Origin: Desulfovibrio desulfuricans
GTDB taxonomy: Bacteria > Desulfobacterota > Desulfovibrionia > Desulfovibrionales > Desulfovibrionaceae
Assembly: GCF_024460775.1 (NCBI RefSeq)
Contig: NZ_JANFYZ010000008.1
Coordinates: 62,001 to 126,000 of the forward strand
Reading direction: 5' to 3'
DNA length: 64,000 bases
A program made the translations under genes and the position numbers. Each line of letters opens with the position of its first letter. The stretch's first letter is position 1. Below, piece by piece: positions 25,890 through 34,179 of the stretch. The notes beneath the pieces are model-generated. The model made no database searches. It saw nothing but the letters and a program-made list of their open reading frames with translations, and had not been told where the DNA came from.

Positions 25890-28802
25890 ATGAACAAGCA
25901 CGGATTCACTCTTCTTACAGAACAGCATCTGCACGAAGTGGACGGCACCGCCCGTTTGTGGCGGCACGAGGCCACGGGAGCGCAACTGCTTTCCATTAAT
26001 AACTCTGACGAAAACAAGTGCTTTGGCGTCAACTTTCGCACGCCGCCAGCCGACTCCACAGGCGTTGCCCACATTCTGGAACACTCCGTTCTTTGCGGCT
26101 CGGACAAATATCCCGTCAAGGAACCCTTTGTGGAACTGATGAAGGGATCGCTGCAAACCTTCCTTAACGCCTTCACCTTTCCCGACAAGACCTGCTACCC
26201 CATCGCAAGCTGCAATCTGCGCGATTTTTACAATCTCATTGACGTCTACATAGACGCAGTGTTTCACCCGCGCATCGATGAAGATATCTTCCGGCAGGAA
26301 GGCTGGCACGTGGAGGCCGAAACGCCCGATGGCCCGTGGTCGTACAAGGGCGTGGTCTACAACGAGATGAAGGGCGTCTACTCCTCGCCCGATTCCGTCC
26401 TCGCGGAGCAGAGCCAGCAGGCGCTCTTCCCCGATACGCTCTACAGCCTTGATTCCGGCGGCAATCCGGAAAACATCCCCGACCTCACCTACGAGGCCTT
26501 TTACGATTTTCACAGCCGCTACTACCACCCCAGCAACGCCCGCTTTTTCTTCTGGGGCGACGACCCGGAAGACGAACGTCTGCGTCTGACGGCAGCCGCG
26601 CTTGAGGGCTACACGGCCCGACCGGTCAATTCCGACGTGCCTTTGCAGCCGCGCCTGGAAACCCCGCGCCAGATTGAAGTGGCCTATGCCGCCTCCAAGG
26701 GCGAAAAACGCGCGCTGTTCACGGTCAACTGGCTTTTGGGCGAGCGTGGGGACGTGCATCAGGCCCTGCTGATGGAAATGCTCGAGCATATCCTTGAAGG
26801 CCTGCCCGGCTCCCCCCTGCGCAAGGCGCTCATCGCCTCCGGCCTTGGTGAAGACACCACCGGCTGCGGGCTGGAGACTGACCTGCGCCAGATGTACTAC
26901 TCTACCGGTCTCAAGGGCGTGGCCCCGCGCGATGTGCAGCAGGCCGAACTGCTCATTTTTGACACCCTGGCCCAACTGGCGGAAGAAGGCATCCCCCGCT
27001 CGGCAGTGGAAGCCGCCGTCAACAGCGTGGAATTCGCCTACCGTGAAAACAATTCCGGGCGCTTCCCCCGTGGGCTTTCGGCCATGGTGCAGTCGCTGAC
27101 CACATGGCTGTATGATGGAGACCCGCTGGCCCCGCTGGCGTGGGAAGCCCCGCTCAACGCCCTCAAAGCCCGCATTGTGGCTGGCGAACCCGTATTTGAA
27201 CAGGCGATTAAGGACTGGTTCCTCAACAACGAGCACCGCGCCACCGTGGTGCTGCTGCCCGACACCAAACTGGGCAAAGCCCGCGAAGACGCGGAAAAGG
27301 CCCGCGTGGACGCCGTACAGGCCGCCGCCGGTGCCGAGGCCCGCGCCAGGATGGTGGAAGAAACCACCCGCCTCATGGAAGCCCAGAGCGCGCCCGACAG
27401 CCCGGAGGCTCTTGCGACCATCCCGGCCCTGGGGATTGAAGACCTGCCGCGTGAAAACGCCTTGCTGCCCCGCGCAGTGGCAGAACTGCCCGAGACGTTC
27501 CTGACGCACGAGCTGCCCACACAGGGCATTGCCTACGCAACCCTGTTGCTGCCCCTTGCCAATGTACCGGACAGGCTCGTGCCCCTGCTGCCGCTCTTTG
27601 CCCGTTCCCTCACCGAAACAGGCACCGCCAAACGCGACTTTACGGAGCTTGGCGCACTCATGGCCGCAAAAACGGGCGGCCTTGGAGCAGAAACGCTGGT
27701 GGGCCTTGTGCGCGGCAGCCGCAAGACTTTTGGCTACCTTGGCGTGTCTGGCAAGGCCGTGTACGACAAGCTGCCTGACCTCTTTGCCCTGACCCGCGAG
27801 ATTCTGCTGGAACCCCTGACGGACGCCGACGTGTTGCGCGAACGTCTGGGCCAGATGCTGCTGGAAGGCAAGGCCCGGCTGGAGCACGGCTTGCAGTCCG
27901 CCGGGCATGCGGCGGTCAGCGCCCGCCTGCGGGCGCGCTTCAACGGCGCAAGCGCCATTGCCGAGCGCACCTCGGGCCTGAGCTACCTTGAGAGCGTACG
28001 CGGCCTGCTGGAACGCATGGACACGGACCCGCAGTCTGTTTTGAACGATCTTGAAGAACTGCGCTCACGCATCATCGCCCGGCCCGGCGCTGTTATGGAC
28101 TGCACCGCGGAGGCGCAGGGCCTCGCACTGGTAGAAACGGAAGCCCGCCAGTTGCTGCGCTCGCTTTCACCCGCACGGGCAGGAGCGGCAACGGACTTTG
28201 GCAACGCCCCTCTGGAACTGCCCAAGGGCGAAGCCTTCATTGCTCCGGCCCAGATCAACTATGTGGGCAAGGCCGCCAACATCTATGATCAGGGCTATGT
28301 GTACCACGGCTCGGCCAGCGTTATCCTGCGCAGCCTGCGCATGGGCTACCTGTGGGAGCGCGTGCGCGTGCGCGGAGGCGCGTACGGCGCGTTCTGCAAT
28401 CTTGACCGCCTTGGCGGCACCCTTGTGTGCGCCTCATACCGCGACCCCAACGTGGACGACACCCTGGCGGCCTTTGACGGCATGGCCGAATACCTGCGCA
28501 CCTTCAGCCCGGACAAGGCCCAGCTTACCCAGGCCATAGTGGGTGCGGTGGGCGATCTGGACAGCTACCTGCTGCCCGACGCCAAGGGTGCCCAGTCCCT
28601 CTCGCGCTGGCTCACGGACGATACCGATGCAGCCCGCGCCCTCATGCGCGAGGAAATCCTTTCCACCACCGAAAAGCACTTCCGCGAATTTGCCGAGGTG
28701 CTGGCCGAGGTTGCACGCAACGGATCCACTTGCGTACTGGGTGGCCCCAAGACCGAAGCAGCAGCCAAGGAACACGGCTGGAGCAGCACCAAACTGGTGT
28801 AG
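25890..28802 (+). CDS. M16C zinc metallopeptidase, presequence-protease (PreP) type
   Basis: 970 residues, the usual size of the one-chain M16C enzymes that degrade free peptides inside a closed chamber. The inverted zinc motif HILEH is at residues 61-65 and the third ligand is Glu159 in NEMKG. The C-terminal half keeps the family pattern for substrate binding (VRGGAYGAFCN near residue 830). There is no signal peptide, so it should act in the cytoplasm, as expected for peptide turnover. The start has a modest AGGA site. A hairpin at 28825-28857 follows. Confidence 0.88.
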   Translation: MNKHGFTLLTEQHLHEVDGTARLWRHEATGAQLLSINNSDENKCFGVNFRTPPADSTGVAHILEHSVLCGSDKYPVKEPFVELMKGSLQTFLNAFTFPDKTCYPIASCNLRDFYNLIDVYIDAVFHPRIDEDIFRQEGWHVEAETPDGPWSYKGVVYNEMKGVYSSPDSVLAEQSQQALFPDTLYSLDSGGNPENIPDLTYEAFYDFHSRYYHPSNARFFFWGDDPEDERLRLTAAALEGYTARPVNSDVPLQPRLETPRQIEVAYAASKGEKRALFTVNWLLGERGDVHQALLMEMLEHILEGLPGSPLRKALIASGLGEDTTGCGLETDLRQMYYSTGLKGVAPRDVQQAELLIFDTLAQLAEEGIPRSAVEAAVNSVEFAYRENNSGRFPRGLSAMVQSLTTWLYDGDPLAPLAWEAPLNALKARIVAGEPVFEQAIKDWFLNNEHRATVVLLPDTKLGKAREDAEKARVDAVQAAAGAEARARMVEETTRLMEAQSAPDSPEALATIPALGIEDLPRENALLPRAVAELPETFLTHELPTQGIAYATLLLPLANVPDRLVPLLPLFARSLTETGTAKRDFTELGALMAAKTGGLGAETLVGLVRGSRKTFGYLGVSGKAVYDKLPDLFALTREILLEPLTDADVLRERLGQMLLEGKARLEHGLQSAGHAAVSARLRARFNGASAIAERTSGLSYLESVRGLLERMDTDPQSVLNDLEELRSRIIARPGAVMDCTAEAQGLALVETEARQLLRSLSPARAGAATDFGNAPLELPKGEAFIAPAQINYVGKAANIYDQGYVYHGSASVILRSLRMGYLWERVRVRGGAYGAFCNLDRLGGTLVCASYRDPNVDDTLAAFDGMAEYLRTFSPDKAQLTQAIVGAVGDLDSYLLPDAKGAQSLSRWLTDDTDAARALMREEILSTTEKHFREFAEVLAEVARNGSTCVLGGPKTEAAAKEHGWSSTKLV

Positions 28803-28824
28803 CCTCCTGCGATTATAGAATGAT

Positions 28825-28857
28825 AAAGGGGGAGATTTTCCAGAAATCTCCCCCTTT
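28825..28857 (+). terminator. Terminator after the M16C gene
   Basis: A perfect 14-bp stem, AAAGGGGGAGATTT / AAATCTCCCCCTTT. The only U residues are in the right arm. Confidence 0.6.
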
Positions 28858-28909
28858 GCGCATGGTGGCTGCATGCCGACGCCACATGCCGCCCACAAGG
28901 AACACCCCC

Positions 28910-29725
28910 ATGTCCCGAGATTCAGGCGACCAGACGCTCCAGCCAGACACGCCGCATCTGCGGCCCGCACGCTTTGCAGGCCGTCTGGCCGCTCCGTCCT
29001 TTGTGCTGCCCGCCGGAGTGGCGGAAAACGCGCGCTTTCTGGCTGGCAAGGTGGACGAGGTAGGTCTGTGTTTTTTTGAAGCTCAGTCCTGCCTGAACTA
29101 CGGGCCGCAGGACTTGCCGCCCGATCTGGAAACCCTGCCCCTGCGCTGGCATGTGCATCTGCCCGTTGACCTGCCCTGGCCCGCCAGCAAGAGTACTGCC
29201 GCCTATCCTGCCCGCGCTGCCGCCCGCCTGGCCCATGCCGTGCTTGGCAAGGCGGCTTTTCTTCAGCCGCGCTGCGCCGTGCTGCACCCGCCCCAAGGAT
29301 CGCCGCAAGTGCAACGCCGCCTGCTGGCAGGTTTTGCGCATCACTGGAAAAACTGCTGCGATATTCAGTTGTTGCTGGAAAACGTTGCCCACAGTGATAT
29401 TACCTGCCTTGGACAGGGATTTCTTCAGGATCACGGACTGGGCCTGTGTCTGGACGTAGGGCACCTCCTGGGCTATGGTCAAAAAAACCTGTTGGTTTCG
29501 ACCCTGCCAGAGCAGGCGACCATGACGCACTGGAGCGCCCCCGGCGACGGCGACCGGCATCTGCCCCTCACGGCTTTTACGCCCGGGCAGGCGCAGACCG
29601 CAGCCGTCCTCATGCAGCGCATCCCCGCTGCGGCAGTGCATATGATCGAGATATTCAACTGGAATCGTTTGGCCGCTTCCCTGCCGGTGCTGGAGGCACT
29701 TGCGCAACCGCATTCCGGCAGATGA
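28910..29725 (+). CDS. CbiR-like TIM-barrel protein (possible cobamide-remodelling phosphodiesterase)
   Basis: 271 residues of the xylose-isomerase/AP-endonuclease-like TIM-barrel type. Features: GRLAAPSFVLPAGVAENARFL near the N-terminus, VDEVGLCFFEAQSCLNYG, RWHVHLPVDLPW, LLLENV and LCLDVGHLLGYG, with His, Glu and Asp residues at strand ends as in metal-dependent members. I associate this pattern with CbiR, which removes the lower ligand of cobamides for salvage, and Desulfovibrio uses cobamides, but the assignment is from memory of the family. The start at 28910 follows AAGGA. It lies 33 bases before the DHH gene. Confidence 0.58.
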   Translation: MSRDSGDQTLQPDTPHLRPARFAGRLAAPSFVLPAGVAENARFLAGKVDEVGLCFFEAQSCLNYGPQDLPPDLETLPLRWHVHLPVDLPWPASKSTAAYPARAAARLAHAVLGKAAFLQPRCAVLHPPQGSPQVQRRLLAGFAHHWKNCCDIQLLLENVAHSDITCLGQGFLQDHGLGLCLDVGHLLGYGQKNLLVSTLPEQATMTHWSAPGDGDRHLPLTAFTPGQAQTAAVLMQRIPAAAVHMIEIFNWNRLAASLPVLEALAQPHSGR

Positions 29726-29758
29726 TGAACATTCGCGCATAAACGTTTAAGGAGAATC

Positions 29759-30820
29759 ATGGCTGGCGCCACAGACCACATCGCCCTGCTGCAAAAATGG
29801 CGGGCAGGTCTCAGCAAGGACGACCACTGGTGCATCCTCATCAATGCCGACCCCGATGCCCTGGCATCGGCGCTGGCGCTCAAGCGTATTATGATCCACA
29901 AGGTGCACAGCGTGGATATTGCGCGCATCAATGAGGTGACCCGCCCCGACAACCTGGCCATGATCCGCTACCTGAACATCCCCGTGCGCCCCTGGCAGCC
30001 TGAAAATGCCGACCAGTACACCCACCTTGCAATGGTGGATTCCCAGCCGCACCACAGCAAGGCTTTCCAGGGCCTGCACTTTGACTGCATCATCGACCAC
30101 CATCCCCTGCCCCGCGCCGCCAACAATATTACGGCATGTTCACTGGCTGGCCCGGCTTTGTTGCGCGATATCCGCCCCAACATGGGCGCCACCAGCACCA
30201 TGATGGCCCGCTATCTCAAGGCTCTGCGCATGCGCCCCGGCCCAAGGCTGGCCACAGCCCTGCTCTACGGCATCCGCACAGATACGGCGGCGTTTGAGCG
30301 CTCTGGCGGCGAAGACGATTTCCGCGCCTATCAGTGGCTTTCGCGCCATGCGGATAACGGCCTGCTGCGCCGTATTCTGCGCAGCGAATACCTGCGGGAA
30401 TGGCTGCCGCTGTTTTCACGCGCATTCCGTTCCCTTGCCGACTGCCGCGGCGGCGGGGCCTTTGCCTCGCTCAACGAGGTCAACAGCGCAGACCTCTTGG
30501 TGGCCGTGGCGGACTTTTTCACGCGGGTGCATGGCCTGCGGTGGATAGCCGTAAGCGGCGTGGTGGACAAAACCGTTATCGTGATATTTCGCGGCGATGG
30601 CGGCCGGGACATTGGCCGTCTTGCGGACGCCTGTTTTTACGATGTGGGCGAGGCCGGCGGGCACCGCAATCTGGCCCGCGCGGAGTTTCCCCTCTCGGCA
30701 GTGCCAGAAGGCGTGAAACCCGGCGACTTTGTGCTCAAGCGCATTGAAACGCGCAAGCTGCGGCGCAAAACAACAGCCCCGGACGCCCCCTCAGACCCCG
30801 CAGAGCGTGGCGCAGCCTGA
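29759..30820 (+). CDS. DHH-family phosphoesterase
   Basis: 353 residues. DHH domain: DPD at 31-33, Asp94 in MVDSQPHH and the signature DHHP at 113-116, all metal ligands. The DHHA1 substrate domain ends in GGHRNLARAEFPL (about residue 300), equivalent to the GGGHxxAxG motif but with one glycine fewer and HR in place of HxxA. Relatives include nanoRNases (NrnA) and pAp or cyclic-dinucleotide phosphodiesterases. Its substrate is unknown; the changed GGH motif argues for some divergence. It has a strong AAGGAG site and is probably co-transcribed with the CbiR-like gene. Confidence 0.82.
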   Translation: MAGATDHIALLQKWRAGLSKDDHWCILINADPDALASALALKRIMIHKVHSVDIARINEVTRPDNLAMIRYLNIPVRPWQPENADQYTHLAMVDSQPHHSKAFQGLHFDCIIDHHPLPRAANNITACSLAGPALLRDIRPNMGATSTMMARYLKALRMRPGPRLATALLYGIRTDTAAFERSGGEDDFRAYQWLSRHADNGLLRRILRSEYLREWLPLFSRAFRSLADCRGGGAFASLNEVNSADLLVAVADFFTRVHGLRWIAVSGVVDKTVIVIFRGDGGRDIGRLADACFYDVGEAGGHRNLARAEFPLSAVPEGVKPGDFVLKRIETRKLRRKTTAPDAPSDPAERGAA

Positions 30821-30832
30821 CTTTGCGAATAA

Positions 30833-30844
30833 TTTGCATGCAAA
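30833..30844. promoter_or_regulatory. 12-bp palindrome upstream of the aromatic operon promoter
   Basis: TTTGCATGCAAA is a perfect palindrome 13 bases before the -35 box. TTTTGCATGC occurs again inside the promoter spacer (30867-30876). The arrangement suggests a repressor or activator site. Confidence 0.4.
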
Positions 30845-30857
30845 CTTCAATTTTCTA

Positions 30858-30886
30858 TTGACAGGCTTTTGCATGCCGCGTAGCTT
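30858..30886 (+). promoter_or_regulatory. Sigma70-type promoter of the aromatic amino acid operon
   Basis: TTGACA, exactly 17 bases, TAGCTT. Transcription would start near 30893, about 20 bases before the leader-peptide ATG. Confidence 0.72.
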
Positions 30887-30915
30887 TTTACCTAGAAAAT
30901 TTTAAGGATACTTTC

Positions 30916-31020
30916 ATGCAGCGCATTTCTTCCAACCACACCTCCTCCTACGCCGCCGGCATCTTTAGCTGGTATTATTTTGCGTACTTTACCGGAGCCT
31001 GTGGTCGGGAGCTTTGCTGA
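30916..31020 (+). CDS. Leader peptide of the aromatic operon, 34 residues
   Basis: A short frame with an AAGGA site and ATG at 30916, stop at 31018-31020. In the middle it reads FSWYYFAYF: seven of nine residues are aromatic, with all three aromatic amino acids present. This is the expected design of a leader peptide for attenuation by charged tRNA-Phe, tRNA-Tyr and tRNA-Trp. It lies between a good promoter and an intrinsic terminator, directly upstream of the shikimate/Phe/Tyr genes. Confidence 0.85.
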   Translation: MQRISSNHTSSYAAGIFSWYYFAYFTGACGRELC

Positions 31021-31078
31021 CGCGTAAAAGTTAGAAAGTTCAACGGGCCGCAGGCAACAAGCCAGCGGCCCTTTTTTT
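30967..31078 (+). promoter_or_regulatory. Transcription attenuator of the aromatic operon
   Basis: Three mutually exclusive pairings can be drawn by hand. Pause hairpin: AGCTGGTA (30967-30974, over the Ser-Trp-Tyr codons) with TACC-GG-AGC (30990-30998). Antiterminator: GCCTGTGGTC (30997-31006) with GGCCGCAGGC (31046-31055), ten pairs including two G-U. Terminator: GGGCCGC-A-GGC with GCC-A-GCGGCCC (31045-31071), followed by seven T (31072-31078). A ribosome stalled on the aromatic codons would free the antiterminator arm. Confidence 0.8.
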
Positions 31079-31158
31079 GTATGGGCCGCCGGAAAAGATG
31101 CGGCAAACCCCGCTCCATGCGGGTCACCTTAAAGCAGCAGACTGAAAGGAGCGAGCCC

Positions 31159-31956
31159 ATGTACCTTGGAAAAAAAATCCGCCTGGAACGTATCATCAAC
31201 CGCGCAAATGGCCGTACCATCATTGTTCCCATGGACCACGGCGTGACCATCGGCGCGGTTGAAGGCCTGGTGGACATGCGCGACACCGTCAACGATATGG
31301 CCACGGGCGGCGCTGACGCCGTTCTCATGCACAAGGGCCTTGTGCGTTGCGGGCACCGTAACGCGGGCAGCGACATCGGCCTTATCATCCACCTCTCCGC
31401 CTCCACCGCTCTTTCCCCCCTCGGCAACACCAAAACCCTCGTAGCCACAGTTGAAGAAGCCATCAAACATGGCGCGGACTGCGTTTCGGTACACGTCAAT
31501 CTGGGCGACCCCAATGAACGCCTCATGCTGGCCGATCTGGGACGTGTGGCCGAATCGTGCGACAACTGGGGCATCCCGCTGCTGGCCATGATGTACGCCC
31601 GCGGCCCCCAGATCCAGAACGGCTACGCCAAGGACGTGGTGGCCCACTGCGCCCGCGTGGGCGTTGAGCTGGGCGCGGACATCGTCAAGGTGCCCTACAC
31701 CGGCGATGTGGAAAGCTTCTCTGAAGTAGTGGCCGCCTGCTGTGTGCCCGTGGTTATCGCTGGTGGCGAACGCATGGATTCCACCCGCCAGATCCTCCAG
31801 ATGGTTCAGGATTCACTGAGCGCTGGCGGCGCGGGTATTTCCGTGGGCCGCAATGTCTTCCAGCATCCCAACCGCGTTGCTCTGGTCAAGGCCCTGCGCG
31901 CCATCGTTCACGACAACGCTTCCGTGGATCAGGCCATGGAAATTGTAGGAGAATAA
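31159..31956 (+). CDS. 2-amino-3,7-dideoxy-D-threo-hept-6-ulosonate synthase (AroA')
   Basis: 265 residues, class I aldolase fold. In the archaeal-type route it condenses a 6-deoxy-ketohexose phosphate with aspartate semialdehyde to start aromatic synthesis, replacing DAHP synthase. Visible: VPMDHGVTIG (23-32), MMYARG with Tyr146, and DIVKVPYTGD with the Schiff-base Lys177. The start at 31159 has GAAAGGAGCGAG before it; an upstream extension to 31081 overlaps the attenuator region and is rejected. It is followed by AroB' after 5 bases. A plain fructose-bisphosphate aldolase is less likely given the neighbour. Confidence 0.88.
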   Translation: MYLGKKIRLERIINRANGRTIIVPMDHGVTIGAVEGLVDMRDTVNDMATGGADAVLMHKGLVRCGHRNAGSDIGLIIHLSASTALSPLGNTKTLVATVEEAIKHGADCVSVHVNLGDPNERLMLADLGRVAESCDNWGIPLLAMMYARGPQIQNGYAKDVVAHCARVGVELGADIVKVPYTGDVESFSEVVAACCVPVVIAGGERMDSTRQILQMVQDSLSAGGAGISVGRNVFQHPNRVALVKALRAIVHDNASVDQAMEIVGE

Positions 31957-31961
31957 GCCGC

Positions 31962-32945
31962 ATGTCCCGCATCTATTTCAACTGCGTTCCCTTTGACAAG
32001 GGCGATGTGACACTGGCGCTGGAATCCGGCGTGGACGGCGTTATTGTGCCGCGCAAGCATGTGGAAGAAGTTTCCGGTCTTTCGCGCTGCCCTGTGTGGG
32101 CTGCCGAAGATACCGCCATGATGGCGCTCAGCGTCAAGGCTGACGAAGAAGCCGTGCTCGAACGGCTGCATAAGGGCGAGCGTGTGGTTCTGGCTCGCGG
32201 CTGGGAGGTAATACCTGTGGAAAACCTTCTGGCCCAGAGCGACAGCGTTCTGGCTGAGGCCGCTACGCTGGACGAGGCCCGCCTTGCCGCAGGAATTTTG
32301 GAACGCGGTGTGGCGGGCATTGTTGTATCCAGAGAGGCCGTGGCCGATCTCAAGACCATTGTCAGCCAGTGCAAGCTCGCGCAGGGGCATGAAGAACTGC
32401 AGCCCGCCGTGATCACCCGTGTGGAATCCGTGGGCCTCGGGCACCGCGTCTGCGCCGACACGCTCTCCATCCTGCGCAAGGGGCAGGGCATGCTGGTGGG
32501 CAATTCCAGCGCCTTTACCTTTCTTGTGCATGCGGAAACCGAGCGCAACGAATATGTGGCCGCCCGCCCCTTCAGGGTTAATGCGGGGGCCGTGCATGCC
32601 TACGTGCGCCTGCCCGGCGACAAAACCACCTACCTTGGCGAGTTCAAGGCGGGGCAGGAAGTGCTGATCGTGGACGCCAACGGCGAAACAAGCCTTGCCA
32701 CCCTTGGCAGGGTCAAGATTGAAGTGCGCCCCATGCTGCTGGTTGAAGCCCAGGTCACCACCGAAGACGGCGTCAAAACCGGCGCGGTATTTTTGCAGAA
32801 TGCCGAAACCATCCGCCTGACCACCCCCGGCGGCGAACCGGTAAGCGTAGTGGGCCTGAAGCCCGGCGATACCGTGCTGTGCCGCCTGGACGAAGCCGGC
32901 CGCCATTTTGGCATGCGCATCCGCGAAGACATCCGGGAGATATAG
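31962..32945 (+). CDS. 3-dehydroquinate synthase, archaeal type II (AroB')
   Basis: 327 residues. It oxidatively deaminates and cyclises the product of AroA' to 3-dehydroquinate, using NAD. It is unrelated to classical AroB. Family hallmarks are EVIPVENLLAQ near residue 82, ESVGLGHRVCADT (155-167), GQGMLVGNSSAF and the C-terminal RIREDIREI. The start follows TAGGAG. It sits directly after AroA', the pairing that defines this pathway variant. Confidence 0.9.
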   Translation: MSRIYFNCVPFDKGDVTLALESGVDGVIVPRKHVEEVSGLSRCPVWAAEDTAMMALSVKADEEAVLERLHKGERVVLARGWEVIPVENLLAQSDSVLAEAATLDEARLAAGILERGVAGIVVSREAVADLKTIVSQCKLAQGHEELQPAVITRVESVGLGHRVCADTLSILRKGQGMLVGNSSAFTFLVHAETERNEYVAARPFRVNAGAVHAYVRLPGDKTTYLGEFKAGQEVLIVDANGETSLATLGRVKIEVRPMLLVEAQVTTEDGVKTGAVFLQNAETIRLTTPGGEPVSVVGLKPGDTVLCRLDEAGRHFGMRIREDIREI

Positions 32946-32946
32946 C

Positions 32947-34179
32947 ATGGACGACAGCAACAGCCACTGGCCCAAAGGCCACCCCGCAGCCGCAGCAGAC
33001 CGTCAGGCAGCCTCTCCCGATGAGGCGGGCGCGCGCCTTGCCGCCATCCGCCACGAGATTGACGCCGTGGATCAGGATCTGCTCACGCTCTTTAACCAGC
33101 GGGCGGCCCTGAGCCTTGAGGTGGGACGTATCAAGGCCGACGTGCCGGGCATTATCTTCAAGCCCCTGCGGGAAAAGGAAGTGCTGGACAGTCTGGCTAC
33201 GCGCAACCCCGGCCCCCTGCCGGAGGATCATCTGCGGGCCATCTGGCGCGAGATATTTTCTTCCTCCCGTTCCTTGCAGCGACCCCAGAATGTGGCCTAT
33301 CTCGGCCCGGAAGGCACGTTTTCCTACTTTGCAGGCGTGGAGTACCTGGGCCATGCCGCCCAGTTCCGCCCCTGCAACGATATTACGCAGGTCTTTCAGG
33401 AAGTGGCTTCCGGTCAGTGCGAGCTCGGCGTGGTGCCGCTGGAAAATTCCCTTCAGGGAACCGTGGGCGTGAGCTTTGACCTGTTCCTCAAGTACGACGT
33501 GCATATTCAGGCCGAGCTGTTTTCCCGCATTTCGCACTGTCTGCTGAGCAACGCGCCCTCGCTGGCCGCAGTGCGTACCGTGTATTCCCACCCCCAGCCC
33601 CTGGCCCAGTGCGGCGCGTGGCTGCGCGCCCATCTGCCCGGCGCTGGCCTTGTGCCGGTGGAATCCACCGCTGCCGCCGCACAGTACGCCGCTGGCAAGG
33701 AAGACGCAGCCGCCATCGGTCACGGCAAGCTGGCCGACCTCATGGGCATTGCCGTTCTGGCCCGCCGCATTGAGGACGAGCCGGGCAACTGGACGCGCTT
33801 TGTGATCATCGGCCCCGGCGATGCACGCTCGGGTAGCCGCACGGGCGGCCCGCAGCCCGGCCATACCGGCGCGGACAAAACCTCGCTGCTGTTCACCACG
33901 GCAGACAAAGCTGGCGCGCTCTCGAGCGTGCTTGACCTGCTGGCAAGCAACGGCATCAACATGCGCAAGCTGGAATCGCGCCCCCTGCGCGGCCAGCGCT
34001 GGAAATACGTTTTCTTTGCCGATGTGGAAAGTGATCTGGAAGATCCCCGCTACGCCCCCCTGCTGGAAAAACTGCACGAAGTCTGCACCAGCTTCCGCAT
34101 ACTGGGCAGCTATCCCACAGGGCCGCAACTGGACCGTCTTGACCTCCACTCGGAAACACCGGAGCAGCCAGCCTCATGA
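32947..34179 (+). CDS. pheA: Bifunctional chorismate mutase / prephenate dehydratase (P-protein)
   Basis: 410 residues. An AroQ-type chorismate mutase domain (about 40-120, with RHEIDAVDQDLLTLFNQRAAL), a prephenate dehydratase domain (about 123-300, starting AYLGPEGTFS and ending near NWTRFVII, where TRF is the catalytic motif) and a C-terminal ACT domain (about 318-395; ESRPLRGQRWKYVFF) that should bind phenylalanine. It leads to phenylpyruvate and phenylalanine. The start is just after the AroB' stop, with GGGAG upstream. It is also subject to operon attenuation. Confidence 0.94.
   Translation: MDDSNSHWPKGHPAAAADRQAASPDEAGARLAAIRHEIDAVDQDLLTLFNQRAALSLEVGRIKADVPGIIFKPLREKEVLDSLATRNPGPLPEDHLRAIWREIFSSSRSLQRPQNVAYLGPEGTFSYFAGVEYLGHAAQFRPCNDITQVFQEVASGQCELGVVPLENSLQGTVGVSFDLFLKYDVHIQAELFSRISHCLLSNAPSLAAVRTVYSHPQPLAQCGAWLRAHLPGAGLVPVESTAAAAQYAAGKEDAAAIGHGKLADLMGIAVLARRIEDEPGNWTRFVIIGPGDARSGSRTGGPQPGHTGADKTSLLFTTADKAGALSSVLDLLASNGINMRKLESRPLRGQRWKYVFFADVESDLEDPRYAPLLEKLHEVCTSFRILGSYPTGPQLDRLDLHSETPEQPAS

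Noticed and set aside
25878..27908. A 676-codon open frame on the minus strand opposite the M16C peptidase
   Set aside because: Antisense shadow of a well-supported gene; no ribosome-binding site and no recognisable domain.
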